A model generated the notes under the pieces. That model was given only the letters and a program-made list of their open reading frames with translations, had not been told where the DNA came from and did not search any database. The translations under genes were made by a program, and so were the position numbers. Positions 37,001 through 52,000 of a stretch of 64,000 nucleotides of DNA are shown in pieces (positions within the stretch are counted from its first letter, which is position 1; each line of letters opens with the position of its first letter). The stretch is taken from assembly GCF_032062135.1 (NCBI RefSeq), contig NC_092859.1, positions 113,458,577-113,522,576 of the forward strand, written 5' to 3'. This DNA is from Pyxicephalus adspersus (Eukaryota > Chordata > Amphibia > Anura > Pyxicephalidae).

Positions 37001-40000
37001 CAAGTTTCACCTACCTTTTTTGGGGGAGAACTAGTTCATGTAATTGCAGTTTCAGTTTTAACCTTTTTGGTTTATAACCCCCCCCCCCTTTCCAGCCATG
37101 TCTACCACCTGTTCTTTTACAAGTTCAAGAGGGAGGGTGAGGAGCAGCGCATTTGTCTAACTGGGCTCTGACCTTTGCAGACTCATCCTCTAATCCTTCG
37201 TTCCTTTCCAAACATAATTTATATGACCGGGAAACTATTACTAGCATCCAAGGCACAGGAACCACTCTTGTACAACACATGTGACTGGTGACTTTAGACA
37301 TAGAGGGATCATAGCAGAAGGAGAGAGATAATCCTACACTAAATGTAATAAAATGTACATATCTACGACTTTGTATCATAGTAATTACTATGCATAAGAC
37401 AAACGTAGAATAAAAAAATACAGGGGACATTTCAACTTTACAAAAAATAAATTAAACTGTATGGCCTTGTCTTTGACTGTGCTTATGGTCGATTCTTCTC
37501 AACACTTTTCAGGTTAAGGCATATGGTCCAGGTCTGGAACCAACCGGCTGCATAGTAGAACACCCTGCTGAATTTACTATTGATGCCCGTGCCGCTGGTA
37601 CAGCTGAACTGAAGATCTATGCACAGGTACATAAATATGTATTGTTCTCCTGTGTCATTTTTGGGTTGATTTTGAGTTTGGTCCTTTTTAGATCTTTTTA
37701 AACTTAAAGGTACATGGGACCTTTTTTAACGCTTCAGCAGTGACAACTTTTATATAACACACTTACCTGTAACTGTCTTTGTTTGTTTTTATTCAGGATG
37801 CAGAGGGAACACCAATTGACATAAAAATTAAAGACAATGGAGATAACACTTACCTGTGTGTTTATGTACCAATGAAACCAATCAAGCACACTATTATCAT
37901 CTCATGGGGGGGAGTTAATATCCCCAACAGCCCTTACCGGGTGAGTAACAGATACCGAAACACCATTGATTGACCACCATATTTTGACAATACAATTTCA
38001 GTATTTTAATTAATTTGTATTGTAATATTTCATAAATAAGCCAATGTCCTACAGGTATACACAGTTGTTCTTATATTGATTATTACTGATTTTAGGTATC
38101 AGTGGGTGAGGGTAGTCACCCTAACAAAGTTAAAGTCTATGGACCTGGAGTAGAAAAGACAGGTCTTAAAGCTAATGAGCCAACTTACTTCACTGTGGAC
38201 TGCAGTGAGGCAGGACAAGGTAAGATTGACTTCTTGAAAAGTGTTATCTTTCGGAAACAATATTGATATCATTCAGAATCTTTGATTTCGAATCATTTTT
38301 TTTTTCCACAGGTGATGTCAGCATTGGAATTAAGTGTGCACCTGGTGTGGTGGGGCCAGCTGAAGCTGATATTGACTTTGACATCATCAAAAATGATAAC
38401 GACACTTTCACCGTGAAATATACACCTCCTGGAGCAGGGAGATATACCATAATGGTGTTATTCGCTGACCAAGTAAGAACAAACTGCACATCATTGGACT
38501 ACAAAATATAATTAATATCTTATATACTTATATACTTGCTATGTGGACTGCATAATTCACTCTCCATATGTAGAACATTCTTGTGTAAACCCATAATATA
38601 TATGTGCATTTAGGTTCTCTTTCTCCTGAGTTCTTACAAGTATTCTTTCCATTTTAGGAAATACCAATCAGCCCCTTCCGTGTTAAAGTAGATCCATCTC
38701 ATGATGCCAACAAGGTACGAGCAGAAGGCCCAGGACTTAACCGTACAGGTGAGATTTCTATGTGATTCCCAAAGAATTCAGTAAGTGGTAAAAAAAACTG
38801 GGCGGGGATGCATAGGGAACTGTGTTTTTCTAAACTTGTAAAATTTATCATTGCCATTTTTTCAGAATTGTTAGGATTAGTCATAAGAAGTGTTTCTCTG
38901 GTTTTTCATGTTAGAAAAGTTTAACATATAAAAAGCATCTAATCTACTCTTTTATGTTTTGAAAAATAATTTAATCATTTACAAGTTATGCTTGGGCGAT
39001 TCCTTTCTACCTTTAGGTAGCTTTATTGTTTATTGCCTACTCGGTTATGTCAATTGTAATAACACATTTGATATTACACAGGTGTTGAAGTTGGAAAGCC
39101 CACACACTTCACAGTATACACTAAAGGTGCTGGAAAAGCTAAGCTGGATGTTCAGTTCACTGGGACCATGAAGGGTGAAGTTGTGCAGGACTTTGAAATA
39201 ATTGATAACCATGACTATTCATACACTGTAAAGTATACAGCTGTGCAACAGGTATGTCCATCATAGTGATGTCATTGTGATGTTTAAGGTTCCCTTTATT
39301 ACTTGTAATGTGTTGTTTTGGTCAGTATCATTAAATTGTAAGCTCTGTAAGGCAGGGTCCTCTTATCCTCCTGTGCCATAAATAAGGTATGCAGGTTTCT
39401 TAAATTAACTTTTGTATAGAACTGTGAAATATGTTGACAATTTAAAAATATTAAAAAAAATAAAAAGAAATAAAACAATAAAAATAAATGGTATACTTGT
39501 TTTACTTACATTGAACATATGCCCTGAGCTGCATACTCATGTTTTTTGCTGTCTAACAGGGTAATATAACCGTATCAGTCACCTATGGAGGAGATCCCAT
39601 CCCAAAAAGTCCATTTATTGTTAATGTGGCACCTCCTCTTGACCTGGGCAAAGTTAAAGTGCAAGGACTCAACAACAGTGAGTATCCACATGTTTTACAA
39701 TTTATATCTTGTGTTATCAGTGGCTAATAGTTAATATCAGGGCTCTTGATATTGGCTGTCTCGTGTCTTTTGAGAGATTTATATTTGTGTTTATTTTAAT
39801 GTTCTCTTTCTGCCTGTTACCTGAATGGTAAATATTTTTGTTAATGCAGAGGTAGATGTTGGGAAGGACCAGGAGTTCACAATTAATACCAGTGGAGCAG
39901 GAGGTCAAGGAAAGGTTGATGTGAAGATCACATCCCCATCACGGCGTCCAATTCCTTGCAAGGTGGAAACTGGTGTCACTAGCGAGATTCACACTGTAAA

Positions 40001-43000
40001 ATACATGCCTCCTGAGGAGGGACCATACAAGGTGGATATTACCTATGATGGCCATCCTGTGCCAGGAAGCCCATTTACAGTGGAAGCTGTCATGCCTCCC
40101 GATCCTTCAAAGGTAAGAAAATACAAGGAGTCCTTCATGGCTTTGTTCCTTTATGGAATGAAAATGTGTTCTTTCAATATTTTATGCTTAAACATTGTCT
40201 TCACATTGTAATCAAAGAATTAATTTTCTTTTTCCATTAGTTTTAATTTATTCTAGTTCTGCTCACAATTTATCTGTTTCTCCTTTTTAACAGTGCATTA
40301 CCTAAGAGCATTATTCATATTCTGATTTATTCTTCTACCTCTGTTCTGTGTCTTTGGCCAGTTATTTTCAGCCATGTGTTTCTCATTGTTGTTTGTGCAA
40401 GATGAGGGGTTAATGTCAGGCCAGAGCAGTCAGAAAGGAGGGGGATACATATCTCTGTTTACATAAGCCTATAGCTTAAAGCTGCAAAAAGGCCAGGGAC
40501 AAAAACAATACATTTTGGAATGAAGAATATACATCTCAAATGCCTTGCGAATATATGATGCATTTTGGCAAATCAATGAGAATGAACAACATAGCACAGA
40601 AATAAGTCATCTACCAAGTGTCAGTTGCTATGGGATAGAATAAGTGAGCTGTCCAGGCACATTAATTCACAGATGGCCTCATAGATGTGTGAATTTCACA
40701 GCAGTAAAGAGCTTGAATGCAACCTGATGTTCACAGACATCCCTTCTCACTTAGAAGTTAAATGAGAAGTCATAAACTGGCCTTTTTTAGTAACAATAGA
40801 TACCGAGGAAAGGTAACGTCTATAAGAAATATGAAGCACATGGTGCAAATGCTGACTTTTGTGAAAAAAAATAGACATGGCCTGTAGTGGGAATTGATCA
40901 GTCTATTTTATTAACTTTCCATAAGTATTCTCATATGTCTGGGACATTTCCTTGTGATGAGAGTGAGGAGGGAGTAATGGTATCAGCAACATATCCATTT
41001 TAGTCTTACTATTAATATCCAGATGTGGCTGCTTACAGGTTTGCATTTTGGAAGACACAATATACAGTTTACAAATGTATTTGACTTATTCCTTAGTCCA
41101 CCATATGGACATTTAAAAAGCTTGTGTATTAGTTCCAAAACATTTACAGCATCCTGTGAATATTTACAAAATATAATAATTGTATTTTGCACTGAATTTA
41201 AAAAGAGTGGTTGTGACCTTTATTATGGCTACACAAGTGAGAATTATGCAAATCATTAATAAATGTAGTGCATTATTTAATATACTTATTAAAAGTTATT
41301 CTTTTGTCTTTTACAGGTTCGTGCTTATGGACCAGGCCTCAAAGGAGGTTTTGTGGGCAAGCCAGCACCATTTGCAATTGACACCAAAGGAGCTGGTACT
41401 GGAGGTCTTGGTCTTACAGTTGAAGGACCATGTGAGGCAAAGATAGAATGCCAAGATAATGGAGATGGTTCTTGTTCAGTGTCCTACCTTCCCACAGAAC
41501 CAGGAGAATATTCTATCAACATCTTGTTTGCAGATGCCCACATTCCTGGTTCCCCTTTCAAGGCTGACATTCGACCTGTGTTTGATCCCAGCAAAGTGAC
41601 AGCAAGTGGTCCTGGCTTAGAAAGGGGAAAGGCTGGGGAAGTGGCCACCTTCACCGTGGACTGCTCAAAAGCTGGAGATGCTGAGCTCACTATTGAGATT
41701 CTTTCAGATTCTGGTGCAAAGGCTGAAGTGCTCATCCAAAACAACAGCGATGGGACCTATAGTATTACCTACATCCCATCATGTCCAGGGGCTTACACAA
41801 TCACCATTAAATATGGAGGACACGCAGTACCTAAATTCCCTGTTCGTGTAAATGTTGAGCCAGCAGTGGATACTAGTGGAGTAAAGGTGTTTGGCCCTGG
41901 AGTAGAACCCAGAGGTAAGTGAGTAGAGGAAAATAAGCCTTCAAAGACTATCAGTTTTCAGAGAATTTGTTAGTAAGATGTATAAATACTTTTTAAAATC
42001 TACCCAGTATCTGCACTCACAACATTTTAGCATGGGAAACGTGACAGATGCATATGTTCCCCATTTTTGGATTCTTCTACAGTAGTCTTAAATTTATGTT
42101 TATTATATTATTAAGGTATGTACATAGTAAATATAATATAATCCTTATTCCTTCTCCTGTTTTAGGTGTTCTCCGTGAAGTCACCACAGAGTTTACTGTT
42201 GATGCTCGCTCTCTAACAAAGACAGGCGGTAGCCATGTCACTACCCGTATTATCAGTCCTTCAGGTGCTGTCACTGAAAGCTTTATATCTGACAATGGAG
42301 ATGGAACCTATCATGTGCAGTATACAGCATTTGAAGATGGTAAGATCCAGGAATATTTATCACTAGCTTTCTATTATTATTAAAGATATTACAACTAGCC
42401 CAGCAATTAGTCAACTGCAAACAAGGCAGAAAGACCATTTCATTATAAATGCAGTTTACAAATGTAACATTCACTTCTGTGTGGTATATATGCCTCAGTA
42501 ACATAAGTAGTAACCCTTATTTATGAAATAGTTTTGGAGTACATGATGCAGTTTATGAAATATTGTTATTGTGTTATAGATATAGATTTTTTAATTGTAT
42601 TATATCCAAGCCAAAACCTCAGTACATGCTACTACAGGTTATTTACTACAGTTTTGTGTCACTGTTCTATCCTAGTCGATAGTTTTGTATAGTGATGAAA
42701 CCATGTGAGCATTTTCTTACACAATCTTCTTTTCTTATGCCAGGGATTCATTTGGTAGAAGTTTTGTATGATGATGTGCCTGTACCTAAGAGCCCATTCC
42801 GTGTTGGCGTCACAGAGGGCTGTGATCCATCCCGTGTGCGAGCATATGGCCCAGGACTAGAAGGCGGACTGCTTAACAAGTCCAATCGTTTTACTGTAGA
42901 GACCAGGTAAGGGTGTACAATTATCACACATGGGCAAAGCATACTTCAGAATACTCTGCTTTTTGAATATTTTCTCCAAACTTTCCTGGTAACAATACAT

Positions 43001-46000
43001 TTCCTAAATTTCTCAGGGGTGCTGGCACTGGGGGTCTTGGCCTTGCAATTGAAGGTCCATCTGAAGCAAAAATGTCATGCAAGGACAATAAGGATGGTAG
43101 TTGTAGTGTAGAATACATCCCTTTCACACCAGGAGAGTATGATGTCAACATCACATTTGGTGGGCGACCAATCCCAGGTACTGTAATTTGCTTGCTTCCA
43201 TTGCTTCCATTCCATATACACAGCTTGTTATTCATACTCATACACTTTTAGGCAACACACTATAGACTTGAGTAATCACCAATCCTTTGACTTTTGCAGG
43301 AAGCCCATTCCGTGTCCCAGTGAAAGAAGTTGTTGATCCCAGCAAAGTGAAGTGTTCAGGTCCTGGTTTGGGGGCCGGTGTGAGAGCACATGTCCCACAG
43401 ACCTTCACTGTAGACTGTAGCAAGGCTGGACTTGCACCATTGGAGGTGCTAGTACATGGACCATCAGGTAATGACCAAAAAATAGTTATAAATAAAAAAA
43501 GCAAAAATATTTGCTTGCAAGAAGGAAAATAATAAATTATCTTTTCTGTTTTAGGTCTTGCAGAGCCTGTTGATGTTAGAGATAATGGTGATGGAACTCA
43601 CACAGTAAATTACACCCCAGCTACAGATGGACCATACACTGTGTCTGTTAGATATGCAGACCAGGAAGTACCAAGGAGGTAAGAATGGCACAATTCTATA
43701 AAGATGCAAAAGGTTTAAAGAATAACACAATAGATTTATTATTAATAAATAATTTTCAATTTATAGCCCCTTTAAGATCAAAGTGCTACCAACCCATGAT
43801 GCAAGCAAAGTACGTGCTAGTGGTCCAGGTCTCAATGCAGCTGGTATACCAGCCAGTTTGCCTGTGGAATTCACTATCGATGCCCGGGATGCAGGAGAGG
43901 GTCTACTTACTGTTCAAATTCTGGTAAGGACATCTTACTGCTGGGATTACAGCTCTTAGTAAAGTATGATTACCTAACTGAAAGGGAAGCTTTACTTTTG
44001 CCAAAACTATAAAGAATTGTATGCTTTCATAGTAATAACTATTTACATTTACAAAATGAACTTTCTTTCTGACATGAATTGGTTAAAAGCTCTGCCTATC
44101 TAAAAACTTAAGTATTTTCCATATGGTATATTTATAAAAACAAGTGACCCCTATCTTGCTTCTTGAGCAGCTGGAAGAGCTGTGCATCCCGTTAGAATGA
44201 GCTCATTCATATTTAGTTTTGCTGGGAACAGAAAGAAAATCAGCTTCTAGTGGCAGAATGGAGGCTTTGTTCAGTAAATTGTGTATAGGTATAGTTTGAC
44301 CACAAGAACACATACATGTAAAAAAGTCATTATAATAGCATATGGTAACTTAACATTTTTTAGCCAAATTTAAATGTTTATATAAAATACTAATCTAATG
44401 CACAATACTAATCTAATTACAGCTATGTAAAATAAAGCATCTGAATCTAATGCACAGTTCACTGTGGATACAGCCATGTAAAATAAAGTATCTGATTCAA
44501 GCATACAGAAAGATTAATATTGTGCCTGCACATAGCTTGTATGCAGCTTTTTGCTCATGTCATGATCATTGATAAAGAAGTACTTACTATTTCTGATATT
44601 TCTCTCCTGATCACTTTTCTCAAAATGTGTTCTTTCAAAAACAAAAGGTTATTTCTAACAGGTCTCAATCTGCTTCACTTCACAATAAATTAATATTTAG
44701 TTTGCTAAATATTCTATATGCCAAGCAAAAAACAATTATTTTAAGTAGTTTTGTTGATGCCGTATTTGATACATACAAGTAAATAAGAGAAATACTAATG
44801 GCTTACATGAAATAAGTGGAGATGTAATGGAGAAGTTGGAACTCAGTATAAGTTTTAATCCTCAGCAAACTGTCACCATCTGGCAAGGGTAAAACATTCC
44901 CAGAAGCATTAATGAGTCACACAGCTATGTCACATGATATTCTACTGACAGAAAGAGTACCTTGCCTTCTTTAGGACATGACTGAAAAGTTATAGAGACA
45001 CTGTTATATTCAGTAAGGCAAAGAGGAATGCCCAAAGTGCAAGAACTTCAAACAACCAGTCAGAAATATACTTTCCCTAAATTAATTTGACTAAACTGAA
45101 ACCTGGTTGCTTGCAATGGGTAATCAATCACACTCCCCACAGTACTTTTTATATTCCTCGTACCTTGCTGAATAGCTCTGGTGACCTTGGGAGGGAAGGT
45201 TGGAATTAATTTAGTGTAACAAGATAACTAATAAATTACAGAGCTGTTACTATATCATTAAGTTCTCCTAGTGTTGTGGTGAACTATGTGCACTTAGATT
45301 TCTGAATTTTTTCAGATAGATTTCCACACAGGTGGGTTTGTAAAAAAAATAAGACGTAACAAAAAGTCACTTTAACTGGTTGATATAAAGATTATGGCAA
45401 AACAAAGAAGATATTATTAGAAAATCTGCCCAGAAAGTAATATAAAAAATATGATTACACTAATACAAACTTTTCTTTTTTTTTTTTTTACTTTTTTTAA
45501 CGTTTATAGGACCCAGAAGGAAAGCCAAAGAAAGCTAATATTCGTGGAAATGGTGATGGTACCTATACAGTATCCTATGTACCAGACATGGCAGGAAGAT
45601 ACACTATTACAATTAAGTATGGCGGGGATGAAATTCCCTACTCTCCTTTCCGTATTCTTGCAGTACCCACTGGAGATGCCAGCAAGTGCTTAGTAACTGG
45701 TAAGAGGTGGTATGGGCTTTTCTAAAGTTTTGAAAACTGAGAATTTAATTTTTATATTTACAATTTCTAATACAATTGTATTCTCTTTTGTTTTCACAGT
45801 GTCTATTGGTGGACATGGATCAGGTGAGCCATTTACAATGTTTATGGTATAAATATAACATAAGAATACCCTTACTTAGTTACATTGTTTTCTTAAAACT
45901 AGTGTAAATTTTTCATACTTTTGTTTGTGAACAGTTCAGTAACACCCCTTTTGTTGACCATTAGGAGCCTGTCTCGGACCCACCATTCAGATTGGAGAAG

Positions 46001-49000
46001 AAACTGTCATCACAGTAGATGCCAAAGCTGCAGGAAAGGGAAAAGTGACCTGCAAGGTATCCACACCCGATGGGGCAGAGCTTGATGTGGATGTGGTGGA
46101 AAACCAAGATGGCACTTTTGATATCTACTACACAGCACCTGAACCTGGAAAGTATGTCATCACCATTCGCTTTGGTGGGGAACAGATTCCCAACAGTCCC
46201 TTCCATGTGGTGGTAAGTTTCCAATAAAAAGCGATAAACGTTCTGTGATATAACACTCCCGATGTAATTAGTCTGTTCCCTTTCATGTTTTTAATTCCTT
46301 CCCTCCCTTCTGCCAGGCTTGTGATACCATTCCCATCATAGAGGAACCATGTGACACTGTGCAGCTACAACAGCCTTACGCTGCACACCTTCCTGGCTAT
46401 CCAACTCACTGGGTATAAAACAGAGTCTGCAATTATACTGCCCTATCAATCTAGATCTCTGAATCCTTTACGTCATTTCATTTCCTCTATGCTGATCATC
46501 TTACTGCTTATTTCTCTACCCTACAAAAACCCAGTCTTCTTATATTCAAAATTATATCTAAGCCCCAAAAAAATGTGATAAATATCAGCTTACCAGTCAA
46601 TAGATGTGGTGGTTGCATTGAACAGAACAATTTCTGTTGCCCTTGTCATAAATCCTTTTGGCGCACTGCACTAATCCTAAACAATATATATCACCTGTCT
46701 TCTGTGGACTCACAAACAACTCCCTAATATGTATTGCCGATCAGAAGATTGTAGTCCATATCCAGCAACCAGCAACTAGTAGATACTTTAACTAGTAGGT
46801 AAAGTGGTTTTGCTTTTCCTTAAATACAGTGCATTGAATGAGTATTGCCACCCAAGACTGTACATATATTTTGTACAATTGCAAGGTGAAAAAAATAGAA
46901 AAAGCATGCTGAAAATGAATACAGTTGTAGCCACCTTATATAAGGACTTTTTTGGGGTTTGCATATGCTTTAATACATTTAGCCACTGTATGAAAAAAAC
47001 ATTACTGTTACTTTTTTTAGAATTTTAAAATTAGCAACATTTTAAATATGGTTGGCTGAACCATATGCAGTTTTGTTAGAATAATCCCAGTTGGAACAAA
47101 CAGTTTATTTTATGACCAACCTGTTTAGCACTGAATGTCCCATACTGTTGATTTAGGGGGATTAAGACCCAGGAAGAAATATAACTCCCTAATGTAATAT
47201 CAAGACTTGCAGACAACTTTACTTCTCTCTTTACAATATCTTTTTTTATGTTAATTCTGCTTGACTATTATTTATTCTTTTTTTCCAGCATATGTTCCCT
47301 TTGTCTACACTAAAATTTTCTATGAAATTAGTCATCTTTGCTATACGTTTGCATTTACTCATATATTCCAGGGCATCGTCTGATGTCTGACATCTTTTAG
47401 CATTGTTTTACTTTTGTGTTTTTATTATTTAGTTAACTTTTGTTTTTTTAATCTCTGTAGGCTACTGAGGAGCCAGTTGTTCCAGTGGATAATTTGGACA
47501 CCATGCTTAGGCCATTCAACCTGGTCATTCCTTTCACTGTACAGAAGGGAGAAATTACAGGTACTGTCAATAAGTACAGCGTGTTTTGTGTCCTTTGTTT
47601 TTCATTTATATTACTCGGGAAAATGCATTTTTGGCACAGCCTACATTCACCAATGAGCTCCATCAACATTGGCACTGTGGTACATGCAGCAGTGCTCTCC
47701 TCATTTATAGCATTATATGCTCTATGACCACACTGTATCCTAATTCCTCTTACATATTATACAAGACACAACATTTACAGATGTTTAATAAAAGTTTTTA
47801 GATGGAAAGGTATGGTTGTGTCATTTGTAAAGCAGCCAAATTACCTATTGCATTAAATTTAGCACAAAAGACATGAAATCTAAAAATGACATATTAGTTG
47901 TTCTTAGGTGTTATGTGTTCTTTTATGCTAATGGTTTATCATCCTGTGTTGTCTATATTTAGGAGAAGTCCGTATGCCTTCCGGCAAGACTGCTCGTCCC
48001 AACATTACTGATAACAAAGATGGTACCGTTACTGTCAAATTTGCTCCAGTGGAGAAAGGATTACATGAGATGGACATAAAGTATGACGGAAATCACATTC
48101 CAGGTAAATTTCATATATAACCAAAAATATCTATGTGACCCTGATTTAAGGATGCTAAACTTATGGAAATGTATTCTTATCATGTATTTTTGTTTTAGTC
48201 GAATCATAAGTTCCTCTTGGCAGGGTTCTCATTTTTCAGTCATGTATTTGTGTATTTAAAAAAAGTTGATATAATAAAAAAAATAATATAATCCCTGTAT
48301 ATCTTCACTTGCTTAGACACTGCAAACATGTCACAGCTATGTGATAACAATAACTATAATAATGGTACTTAAGTTGGAGTGTAACTATTAGATAATTCAC
48401 ATATATGTATGAAAAATATTACTAGTAGAACCTAGTTATATGAAAAGCTAATTCCTGTTCAGATTAAAACCCTCAGTCGTGTGCAGGTGAAATGAGTTGT
48501 TTGCTTTGTTATAAACATAAACTGTCATTCGACTTCCAGGCAGCCCATTGCAGTTTTATGTAGATGCCATTAACAGCAGACATGTGAGTGCCTATGGACC
48601 AGGGCTCAGCCATGGAATGGTAAACAAGCCAGCCACTTTCACTATTGTTACCAAGGATGCTGGAGAAGGTATGATTTTCATGTTAATTACTCTTTTTTAA
48701 TAGGATCAGGATATGGTCTTTGAAATAGAAAAAAAATAACCATATGTTGACTTTTTAACACAGGTGGCTTGTCACTGGCTGTGGAGGGTCCCTCAAAGGC
48801 TGAGATCACCTGCAAGGACAATAAAGATGGTACCTGCACTGTGTCTTACTTGCCCACAGCACCTGGAGATTACAACATTATTGTGCGCTTTGATGACAAG
48901 CATATTCCAGGCAGTCCATTTACGGCTAAGATAACTGGTAAGTTTATAAGCAGAAAAGTGAATAAAAAAGTTATAGATCTTTAGGCATAGTGTATTTACA

Positions 49001-52000
49001 ACTTTTTTATCATATAGTAAATTAACTATAACATTTTTTTTAAATTATAATAAAAAAATATTTAAACAATTTAGTATGTGATTAAACACATTTGGGGAGT
49101 TTATAAATATTTCATGTAACATTTCAAATCTGTTTCTATTTACTAGGTGATGATTCCATGAGGACTTCTCAGCTCAATGTGGGAACTTCAACAGATGTGT
49201 CTCTCAAGATCACAGAGTCAGATCTGAGCCAGCTGACTGCTAGTATCAGGGCTCCATCCGGTATTGAAGAGCCCTGTTTGCTTAAGAGGTTGCCAAACAG
49301 GCATATTGGTGGGTGAACACAGCTGAGAAGCAATTTTTAGCCTTGCTACTAGGAAATGTTTTTGTTTCACTGGAATTACATATTAGCCTTGCATTAAATT
49401 TTTGTATTTTTTAGTACCATTAAAAATTCATCATAGTAATATATATATTGTATACTGTGTATATTATTCTCTGAAAGACATGACAGTGGACAATATACAG
49501 TATGAGGCACTGCAAAATATGTTGGTGTTATTTAAATACATGACAATAATTTCATAGTAGGTAATGGTTTGTAATTTCTATTTTTTTCTACTACAGGAAT
49601 TTCATTCACTCCAAAAGAAGTGGGAGAACATGTGGTGAGTGTAAAGAAGAATGGAAAACATGTTACTAACAGTCCATTCAAGATAATGGTTGGACAATCT
49701 GAGATTGGAGATGCAAGTAGAGTGAAAGTATCAGGAAAAGGATTGCTGGAGGGTATTACATTTGAGGTGTCTGAGTTCATAGTGGACACCAGGAATGCAG
49801 GTACAAATACATTCATATAAATACCTATTTTTTCCTACCTCATTTTAGTCTTATCTGCTTTTGGTAACTGCATATAACTCTTAATCCTAGGCTATGGAGG
49901 TTTAGGTTTATCAATTGAAGGTCCAAGCAAAGTGGATATAAATTGTGAAGATGTAGAAGATGGAACATGTAAAGTGTCCTATTGTCCAACTGAGCCTGGC
50001 ACATACATTATAAATATCAAGTTTGCAGAGAAGCATGTACCAGGTAAGTGTGCAGTGGTACATACATATATTGTACTGTTTATTTTATGTCATTAACATG
50101 TTAGCCTAAAGTTAAAACTCTCTTTGTCCTAAATGTGACCCTGGGCTATATGACGTTATCTAATTTTTCATACTCCACAATGGGGTCCACCTCTCATCCT
50201 ACATCCCGACAAATTTTAAGGGGTAGCTGTTCCTAAAAATGTGTTTTTCTAATCTATAAAAAGTTTAGGTGTTTACAGTGGCGTTTTGTGTCATTTTCAG
50301 GGAGCCCATTTATGGTAAAGGTCACCGGAGAAGGACGTATAAAGGAAAGCATTACAAGAAGACGACAGGCTCCATCCATTGCAAGCATAGGCAGCACATG
50401 TGACCTTAATCTAAAGATTCCAGGTATTTGAGCTTGGCACCCAATAAAACTAGTTACCAGTACAGACGATGTGAACTGAGTTATATGACTATATGAAAAA
50501 TTGCACAGAAAACATATAGTATACAAACAGTTACAAATGCTAACTTGCCAAGTATATTTAAAAGTAAATAAATTAAGTTTTCATATATCAGTCTTCACCG
50601 AATAAATGATTTGTTGTTTCTTTCGCTAAAGGCAACTGGTTCCAGATGGTCTCAGCCCAAGAACGTCTCACTCGAACATTTACACGCAGCAGTCACACAT
50701 ACACACGCACTGAACGTACCGAGATCAGTAAGACCCGGGGAGGTGAAACAAAAAGAGAAGTACGTGTGGAGGAATCCACACAGGTGGGTGGTGATCCTTT
50801 CCACAATGTCTTCGGTGATTTCCTGGGCCGGGAAAGTCTTGGCACCTTTGGCAGCATCACACGACAAGAGGGTAAAAGCAGCATTTTTCACTACAACTCT
50901 TTTATTTTCATTTGTAATTATTAAATTTTAAATTAAATTAAATTGTATTTTATTTTTTTTCCAGGTGAGTCAGGCTCCCAGGATATGACAGCACAAGTGA
51001 CAAGTCCCTCTGGAAAGACAGCAGATGCAGAGATTATTGATGGTGAAGACAGCACATACAGTGTACGCTTTGTGCCACAGGAAATGGGAGCTCACACCGT
51101 TAGCGTCAAGTATAGAGGCCAACATGTCCCAGGCAGTCCTTTCCAGTTTACAGTTGGGCCCATGGGTGAAGGTGGTGCCCACAAGGTCAGGGCTGGAGGC
51201 ACTGGTTTGGAAAGGGGAGTTGCAGGTGTTCCAGGTAAGAAGTTACAAAAAATGTGTACATTTTTAAACATAATTTACAAACATTTTGCATGCTTCTAAT
51301 GAATTAATATTTTTAATCCCCACAGCTGAGTTTAGCATATGGACTCGAGAAGCTGGGGCTGGTGGTTTGTCCATTGCAGTAGAAGGTCCAAGTAAAGCAG
51401 AGATCTCTTTTGAGGATCGCAAGGATGGATCTTGTGGCGTGTCCTACATTGTGCAGGAAGCCGGTGAGTGCATTCAAGCAACAATTTAGGGTCCTGGGAT
51501 TGTATAAACATTTACTAAAAACCTTGTGGTCTAATAAACCTGCCCTAATGTGTAATTTTATCGTTTTTAAAGGTAACTTGACATTACCAACATAATAACA
51601 GTAGGATATGATCATTAACTAATATTTCTTATATGATTACTCAGGTGACTATGAGGTGTCCATTAAATTTAATGATGAACACATCCCTGACAGCCCCTTT
51701 GTAGTACCAGTGGCCTCACGTTCTGATGATGCTCGCAGATTGACTGTCACCAGTCTACAGGTAAAAATCTCCATACAGGTTTTGGTTATGACTGTTAAAT
51801 ATTGCAGTGGATGCTTTCTGCTGTATATATTTTTTAAAAACATAGCTCTGTTTACATTTCCTTTGACTTGTCTTTAATATCATAGTGTCATTGATAAAAA
51901 TATATATCCTTAACTATTCTATTTAAGTGCCAGATTTACTTTTTTAAAAATGATTTCCAAACATCTTCATATAATGAAATATTCAAGCTGTGCTTTAGCC

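Noticed and set aside
50611..50931. Alternative-frame open frames over FLNC exon 40
   Set aside because: Shadows of the exon. Only the frame giving the Ig20 insert fits the neighbouring phases.
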